Positions 57,176-64,000 of a DNA stretch of 64,000 nucleotides are shown here, in pieces (the first letter of the stretch is position 1; every line of letters begins with the position of its first letter). The notes under the pieces are model-generated. The model worked only from the letters and a program-made list of their open reading frames with translations. It searched no databases and had not been told where the DNA came from. The position numbers and the translations under genes were made by a program. Source of the stretch: Elgaria multicarinata webbii (Eukaryota > Chordata > Lepidosauria > Squamata > Anguidae); assembly GCF_023053635.1 (NCBI RefSeq), contig NC_086172.1:22535501-22599500 (forward strand), written 5' to 3'.

Positions 57176-59779
57176 GTTTTCTTTTAAATGTAAAGCAGTT
57201 TATATGTAAAGCAGTAGAAATGATGGAAAGGCTGTTTAGCCCTTTTTCTTCAGGTGGGGGCTGGCTGGGAAGAGATGCCAGTGCCCATTTCTTTGTAAGT
57301 GGAAAGCAAGTTGGGGTGTTGAGTGGGTCTTTAGGCCTTTAAAGTTGGCCTAAAATAATTTTAAATATTAAAATAAACATAATTTTGAGTGCATAATGGG
57401 CTGGAAAGAGTGAAGTAGCACTCCAACCACTGACCATTTAATTTCTGCTCTGAAGCACATGTCATTTTCTTTTTAAAATATTCATCAGGAGGCCATCATA
57501 CATATTTCTTCTGAAACATCTCATGCAACCTTCACACATCCCATGATTGTCTGAGGATGAGGACAATACCTGAATGGTACAAAGCCTTCTCTCAGCCAAT
57601 GTTCTCCTGAACCCTTAAAATCATCCAACCCTTGTAACAGACCTCCGTAAGAATGTCTTAGCTGACAGCAATTCCATCTCTGTGAGGTAGTTGTGGAGTT
57701 GTTACAACCCAAAGCCTGTTATTTGATATAAATTTTATTAATTATGAGATAGATGCTGTAGGAGGGTGAGCAGCAACCATTTTAGGAAATGGCAACTGTA
57801 GACTTGCTCATGACACCTACCTAGGTTTTTCTCATTCTAAACTCCGTTTTCTGCTTCATAGGTAGAAATTGCCATCAGGCATAAAACTCCTGAGACAGGA
57901 TTACTTCGGAAATTCTAAATGACACGGGTCAATATATATAGGAAAGTTGTTTTTTAAAAAAAGACAAATGTAAAGAGAGGCTTTGCAAGGCCCTGTTGAG
58001 TTCAGCTTATAATAGTTCTGCTGTGGTCCAGTGCTTTTTGACACAAATAAAGGCGTGTTTGTATTTTTGAAGCATCCTATTGCACAATGTCATTCCTGTT
58101 CCACAGCCAAATATTTAGTGGTTTTCAGAGGCAACAGGCAAAGTTCCAAAGCTGTGGCCATTGGGTAATTTAAGGCAGTTAATTGTGGATCGTTGTGAAT
58201 GCTTGAAGAATAGGCTGGTCTCCTGGCATCATCCAGCTAGGAGAAAATAATTGTAAAAAAAATAGGGATATGTCTAGTTATTTCCTAGTTTTAAGCTTTC
58301 CACATAAACAACTTCTACAGCTCCCACGGGGTGTTATGCAATTGTAAATAAGAGGGGAGATGTCCAGACAAATTATAACAGGGTATGTTACCCCTGAGGC
58401 AAATTCTTCTCTAAGGCAAGATCTAACCAGACTTCACAACCGGGTGTCCCCCAGATGTGTTGGACTACAGTGCCTACCATCCCCAGCCAACAAGGCCTGT
58501 ACACCATTGAGAACACTGGTTATTGGGCAATCCAAGAGTTAAATAGGAAAATATATAACAACTTGAATTAAACAAAAAAAGCACAGACATACAAAACCAA
58601 CTACACAATACCAATTTCAATTGCTATTTTATTCAAGGAAACATTGTTTTTTCCTCTTCTTCCAGATTTTGTGAAAGGAACAAATTAGTAACTGGGAAAT
58701 ATTACAACTGAAGGAGAAATAAAAACATTGATTCTGCATATGTTTGCCTACTTATCGTTTGAAAGAAAGGATCTGAGAAATAAGATACAACAAACCAAAT
58801 TCATATGAAGTTCTTACAACACAAATTAGGTACCTTTAAAATCCAGCCTAGTTTTATCAATCAGCATCCAGTAATTACAACTTTATATTATAGTTGTTGC
58901 AATCATTTAGATGGTACCATTTACTGGAGTAGTGGAAAAACAGCATCCATAATTTGGTAGAATATGCAAACAGTAAATTACAAAAATATAGGCAACAAGA
59001 AGAAAAGTGAAAATGAGCAAGACCAAAAAGTCCTCTATAATGTTATTTTTATGAGTGAAGTCTGAAAGGAATAAAACAAACATATGCAGTGGCATAATTA
59101 AGTATTTTGACTCTTGCTTTAATGGTCATGCAACTCCTTCCCCTTTAGATGATAACATATATTATTTCGCTTACTTCAAAATAGAGTAAGCTAGCCCCTA
59201 TTGTCTTTAGGGTTCTCCTGTTCATTTTCCTGAGTAGGGCCCTGGAATTCTGAGCCAAAATCCTGATGGCACTACTGCACATATGAGGGTTAAGAGCTCG
59301 ACTGTTAATCCTGAGGGACAGCGCATACCTTTTTCCTGTGCACAGTGACTGCAGTCAATAATTGAATTAAGCAACCTCTGAGATGTTTAAGCAAGCCATT
59401 TCAGCAACCGTGGGTCTTGGACCAATGGCAAGGATTCAGGTGAGGGGTTCCCCCCCCCCAGAATATATTAGGATCCCAGGAATTTCTCTTAAACCCTTGA
59501 TCCTGACAGAGGACACACAATTCTCATCCAGCTTTTTTTAGTATCATATATATATTTCTTTAGCAGCTGCACTCTATTTTGAAGAAAATTGTGTCACAAT
59601 TGTAATCCAGATACAAAGGGGAACTTCCACACACACACAGTCTCCCGAGCCCCATTTCAGTCCACCATCTCCCCTGAGAGCTGCTCTTAGAAGGCCTTCC
59701 AGAACTGCCTCTGCTGCAACATGAGTTGCAATTTAAACTCGAGTTGCCCAATTTTCTGAGCCTCAGACCCTAAGACTCA

Positions 59780-59912
59780 GGCTGTAGCTAGACCTAAGGT
59801 TTATCATCCCGGGTTCATCCCTGCCTGAGCGCTGGATGCCCTGTGTGGCACTTAGATGAACAGGTTTGACCCCAGGACAATCCTGGGCTAAACCTTAGGT
59901 CTAGCTATGGCC
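59780..59912. mobile_element. Palindromic MITE, AGCTAGACCTAAGG family (copy 4)
   Basis: The 133-bp copy starts GGCTGTAGCTAGACC and ends in the mirrored GGTCTAGCTATGGCC. A 3-bp direct repeat TCA (59777-59779 and 59913-59915) flanks it, which suits a 3-bp target duplication of PIF/Harbinger type. Confidence 0.85.
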
Positions 59913-60464
59913 TCAGCAAGCTGAAGCTAGGAGTTGAAGGGTGATGATCAGCAGTGTGAAGCCTGGTGGGGTGGGGTGGCTATGGATAACCCGTGGAGAT
60001 CAGGAGAAAGAGCCTGATGGAAATGTGTGGAGATGAATAGCAAAAATGATCAGATTAAGAAGAAAATGGCCTCTCCCTTTGATTCCGAGCCATCAAACTG
60101 AAATTTTACACCTGTTGCTGATGACCCTGAGAAGGAGGCTAAACCCCTAAACCCCTGATACCTGGCAACCTTTGAGAACTGGAACTGAAAATCTGGTCTA
60201 TCATACAATTTGGTATAAATTTATTGACTTTATTAACAAATAAGGTTCCTTGAGAAAACCACCAGCATGTCATGGACAGATATGGAAAGATACATTTATA
60301 TAATTAGAACTAAATCTTAAACCTCAATGAAGTTCTGTGGATAAATATAAGGTTATTAATGTATCGAAATTCCAGTGATTCCTGTTAACTATAATTGAAC
60401 TTTCTATGTAATGTTTTGTTAATTGAAAAAGTTGTAAGATACGTATATGCTCATTAATTACATT

Positions 60465-60637
60465 GGGCCCGTTCAGAAGACACCTTAAACCACGGCTTTA
60501 ACCATGGTGGTTAAGCCAGAAAGCCAGGCTGTGTTTAGAAGACAACTTAAACCATGGTTTAACCCATGGTGAATAAGGCTTTTTGCTTTATTCACCATGG
60601 TTAAAGCCATGGTTTAATGTGTCTTCTGAATGGGGCC
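60465..60637. mobile_element. Palindromic MITE, TTCAGAAGACAC ends
   Basis: GGGCCCGTTCAGAAGACACC is mirrored by GTGTCTTCTGAATGGGGCC. Inside, a second inverted pair (AACCATGG and CCATGGTT, repeated) suggests duplication of one arm. No clear target duplication. Confidence 0.65.
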
Positions 60638-62186
60638 AGTGAAAACATGTGATTAAAACTCAGTAAAACTGAATTATTAAAAAAAGAAAGAAAATAGGGA
60701 TGACCCTGTGGCATGTGAAAGTGCTTGGGTATTTACACAGCTTTCTTTGGGTTCTGGCTTATTTATTCAAATTTTGAATATGCCCTACTCCAAAGGCCCA
60801 GGCTGGATAATATAATAATAAGTTAAAAACATACACATGAAATCACATAACAGTTAAAATATATTTATAACCAAATCTATATCCCAAAATGTCACGGTCT
60901 CCCCAACTTCATGTTTATCAAATATACACAGAGATCTTTGAACAATCACATGGAAGGTATATATACATGTAAGAACTGCAGACTTTTGTACACATTGAAC
61001 AACTTTCCCCAGACTTATAATCTAAGCCCTTTACTTTACTAAAAATAAGAAGTGAGTCTTCATTTATTTTAAAGAAAAATATATAGTTACTAAAATTCTT
61101 CCTTAAATATAGCCGTTTCCTTTTTTTAAAAAAAAAATCACTCTGGTTGAGGAACCTATTAACCAAAAAAAATCATGCAAATATACAAAAGGGTTTTTAA
61201 AATTAGTCAGTCTGTGCCCTTTGCATCTTGAGGTTGTGAATAAAAATGGGAGTGTCTAGAGAACAGCACATGAATATGTAGTCTTTAGTGACAGCCCCAA
61301 ATGCCAATATACTCAAAGTGTTCATAAAATCTTATGAACACATACAACCATGTATACCTGCATTTATACACCATTTTTTAAAAAAACCAACAACCACAAA
61401 TTGGCACATTAAGTAGAAAAGACATCCATAAAAATAGGCTAAATTCAAATTTGTCTGTGATAACTAATCAGAAAATTTTGCTTTAAAACATAAACTTGCC
61501 TTTGAAAAAGAAACCATTGCATTAAAACCTTTATTTATAAAGTAACTTTGTTATAAAATTATCAATTCAAGAACTGCTGCTTTAAAAATCACTTTTGTAT
61601 TAGAATATCAAATTACTGAGGCACTAATAATTAACAGGCTACGACAGTTCACATGAAAACAATGTCCTAACAGTGATGTAGAACGCAGTGGGGAGTATTC
61701 AACTGTGTCGTTCTGCTAGCGCAAATGATGTTGTACTAGCAAAAACTAGGTTCCAAACGATGTGCAAGGCAAGAATCTAACTGAAGTTCTGCTCATGCAA
61801 CCACTTGTGAAACCACTTACACAAGAGTTTGTACAACTTCTTTCAGGAGTGGGCCATGTGCTCCACCAGTGCATGTTCCGCAAACACACAGTGTGCATGT
61901 GCTTTCACAGCTGAAAGGTTTAGTGAAACTCCACTAGTGGAATGATACCATTGGATACTGCCCAAAAGAAACATTCAGTCTCATGTCAATGCCTGATTGG
62001 AAGGTCACTTCCCAGAAAACAGGTATTGTTTTCCAAACTAAACGAATCCAATTGGATCCTAGGTAGATTATAAGAGAAACTAATTTAAAACATATTTAGG
62101 TACATACATAGTAACATGTCTCCTGGGATATGCAGTTATACAAAATATTCTGCATTTAAATATACATTTAAATAAACCAATGCAAA
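60638..62186. other. Intergenic, nothing recognised
   Basis: Very AT-rich DNA with short poly-A and poly-T runs. No feature supported. Confidence 0.5.
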
Positions 62187-62325
62187 GATAGAATCCAACT
62201 AAAATCCTACTTGGAGTATACAGATTGAAAATAATGGGACTTAATCACGACTATGGTTAACTTAGATTCCATTCATTTCAATGGGTCTACCCTAAGTAGG
62301 GCTTTAGTTGGATTCTACCCACAAA
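62187..62325. mobile_element. Palindromic MITE, AGAATCCAACTAAA family
   Basis: AGAATCCAACTAAAATCCTA faces the mirrored TAGGGCTTTAGTTGGATTCT; ATAATGGGACTTA and ATTTCAATGGGTCT lie inside as a second inverted pair. Confidence 0.6.
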
Positions 62326-62799
62326 ATGCTTATCAATTATTTAATTAAACCCATGATGTTATGTCTTAAACCAAGATTTGGAACTCTATTTTGACTTAAA
62401 TGTGAAGTAGCATCTTTCAGAACTTTTCTCTTAAGTAGTTTGAATTTGATTATTTGAATATCTTTCTAATATTTTCAGAACTATATGGTGAGCTGACAGG
62501 GAAGCCAGACCTAACTTGTCTTTTCCTTTCAAAAACTGCTTATGTACATTTACTTTCAGTGAAAGTTCAAGGGTTAGAAATATTGCTTAAGTGCAGCATT
62601 CTGTCCTAACAGTTCTGTGTGGACTAAGAAGCTGTAGACCAATCTTCCTTCCAGGAAGAAGAAGAAAAAAGACAACAGATTATCAGAAAGACACTTCTCT
62701 TTTCATCACTGACCTTGTTCTAGAATGATGGTCCCTGATGCTCTTCTTTTCATCATCAGAGATCAAGCTGACAGAGCAGGGAGAAATAATTCTGAACAT

Positions 62800-62893
62800 T
62801 TTTAACTTTGGGCCAGTGCTATCCTATGCATGCTTAATCGAAAGTACATCCTACTGTATTCAGTGGGATTTGCTTCCAGAAAAGTGTGTGTAG
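62800..62893. repeat. Old reptile interspersed repeat (CCTATGCATGCTTA type)
   Basis: GCTATCCTATGCATGCTTAA and TTCAGTGGGATTTGCTTCCA are typical of a short, widespread reptile repeat, also seen here at 2383-2470 and about 37895-37980. Family not assigned. Confidence 0.45.
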
Positions 62894-63066
62894 CCTTCAT
62901 CTCTCCGATTTTCAAAGCTCATATTACATTGCTAGTCAGAAATACACTTTACTTATAGTTCCGTTAATTTCTATCAGTTATTGACTTGGATCCAAAGTTC
63001 CCACTGTATGAGCTGAAGTCATTTCTGCTAGTGTGTGGGTGTCACTGATTCCCAATGGCTCCAGAT

Positions 63067-63196
63067 CAGCCTTCCTCAACCTGGGGCGCTCCAGATGTGT
63101 TGGACTGCATCTCTCAGAATGCCCCAGCCAGCTGGCTGGGGCATTCTGGGAGTTGTAGTTCAACACATCTGGAGCGCCCCAGGTTGAGGAAGGCTG
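63067..63196. mobile_element. Palindromic MITE, ACAACTCCCAT family, near-perfect palindrome
   Basis: CAGCCTTCCTCAACCTGGGG is mirrored exactly at the right end. CTCCAGAT (63059-63066) and TTCCAGAT (63197-63204) form an 8-bp direct repeat with one mismatch, which suggests hAT-type insertion for this family. Total length is 130 bp. Confidence 0.75.
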
Positions 63197-63263
63197 TTCC
63201 AGATGATCAGGAATTCTTCAAAGCATCTGGAGGAGGATTCAGAGGGCTGCAGATGGTGGGAAA

Positions 63264-64000
63264 CTAGGGCTTGTCTACACGAAGGGTTTGCAGCAGTGGC
63301 ACATCATCTACATGACACAGCCGCCATTGCAAAGACATCCTGGGGCAAACCCTGGAAACTCCGCTCCAAAAAAGTTGGGCATTTACCCCAATTTTTTTGG
63401 CAGCGGAACCCATGGCACCCCCTGATTGGTTGCCATGGGTGGCCCCGTGTCCGTAAAAGTTAAACAAAAAAAAGATGGGGGGAGGAGAGGAATGGCACCG
63501 TTCCTCCGGCCCTTTTTAAAATTTTATTATCTGTATCTCCGCAGCTGCGCAGATACACATAATAAAAATAAAAATAAATGGGGGAGAGGAACGGGCAGCC
63601 AAAGGGAGGTGGTTCACCCTGAGTCCCTGCCCCCTTTCGCATCTTCCTCTGACTGCCTTGTTTCTCCCCGTCCCATTTTTTTTTATTTTTATTATCTGCA
63701 TTTCCACAGCTGTGAAGATACAGATAATAATAATAAAAAGTAACAAAAGGAGGAGGAACGGTCTTGTTCCTCTCCTCTCCCCACCCCCCGTTGTGTTTGT
63801 TTTACTTTTAAAGAGGGGAAAGTTAGGGTTCACGCTTGCGTTCCTTCTCATGTAGATAAAGGAAAACAAGTGTGGGAGCAAGACGCAGCACCATACAGAC
63901 AGGGGCCTGGTGATCTTTCCCCACACAAGTAGGAATGTCTTCTGTTCAAGCAGTAGGACCTTTAGATCCAAGCCATCGTGGGGTATGAAAACTGAGTCTT
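63264..64000. mobile_element. DNA-transposon-like element cut by the right edge
   Basis: GGGCTTGTCTACACGAAGGG resembles the GGGCTCATCTACAACAAGCA end of the PIF-like MITE at 32695. Inside, a hairpin unit (TTATTATCTGTATCTCCGCA facing TGCGCAGATACACATAATAA) occurs at about 63521-63566 and again, diverged, at about 63682-63735. No end is seen before the window stops. Frames here are not recognisable proteins. Confidence 0.4.

Noticed and set aside
57521-57712. Minus-strand 63-residue frame (EHWLREGFVPFRYCPH)
   Set aside because: I could not match it to any family and it has no neighbouring exon-like sequence; it may be chance or a very old repeat.

Overview
The window is vertebrate nuclear DNA, most likely from a squamate reptile (lizard or snake). 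The evidence is the mix of interspersed repeats: CR1 and L2 LINEs, a BovB (RTE) LINE tail, tRNA-derived SINEs of the squamate type, DIRS-type tyrosine-recombinase retrotransposons, hAT and PIF/Harbinger-like MITEs, and many AT-rich and dinucleotide microsatellites. No bacterial-style gene layout is present. Nearly every long open frame is a transposon piece or lies in low-complexity DNA.

One host gene is recognisable. Six short exons on the minus strand form the 5' end of ADAM23, a catalytically inactive, membrane-anchored ADAM protein of neurons. Exon 1 (39131-39359) lies in a CpG island and encodes the MKPPG start and the signal peptide. Exons 2 to 6 (37271-37497, 24956-25032, 17401-17464, 2068-2150, 437-500) encode the N-terminal half of the prodomain. 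All junctions are GT-AG, the phases agree (1, 0, 2, 0, 2, 0), and together they give 248 codons. The rest of the gene lies beyond the left edge of the window.

Intron 4 (2151-17400) is mostly a nest of mobile elements. An old DIRS-type retrotransposon (4583-16968) has taken in a BovB LINE tail (5793-6010), a 1.9-kb non-autonomous hAT-like element (7541-9435) and a second, much younger DIRS element (about 9825-15711). Both DIRS copies keep their inverted terminal repeats and the internal complementary region that mirrors the two joined ends. Both are broken fossils. Intron 3 holds an antisense, 5'-truncated CR1 with a 1.8-kb ORF2 remnant next to an L2 tail. Intron 2 holds an L2 copy split by nested palindromic MITEs, a hAT MITE with a perfect 8-bp target duplication, and a GC-rich PIF-like element.

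Upstream of the gene, from about 40.5 kb to 64 kb, I found no exon. This flank contains L2, CR1 and SINE fragments, several palindromic MITE families, a possible solo LTR, a possible Penelope-like fragment, and an element cut by the right edge. The unassigned stretches are AT-rich non-coding DNA.
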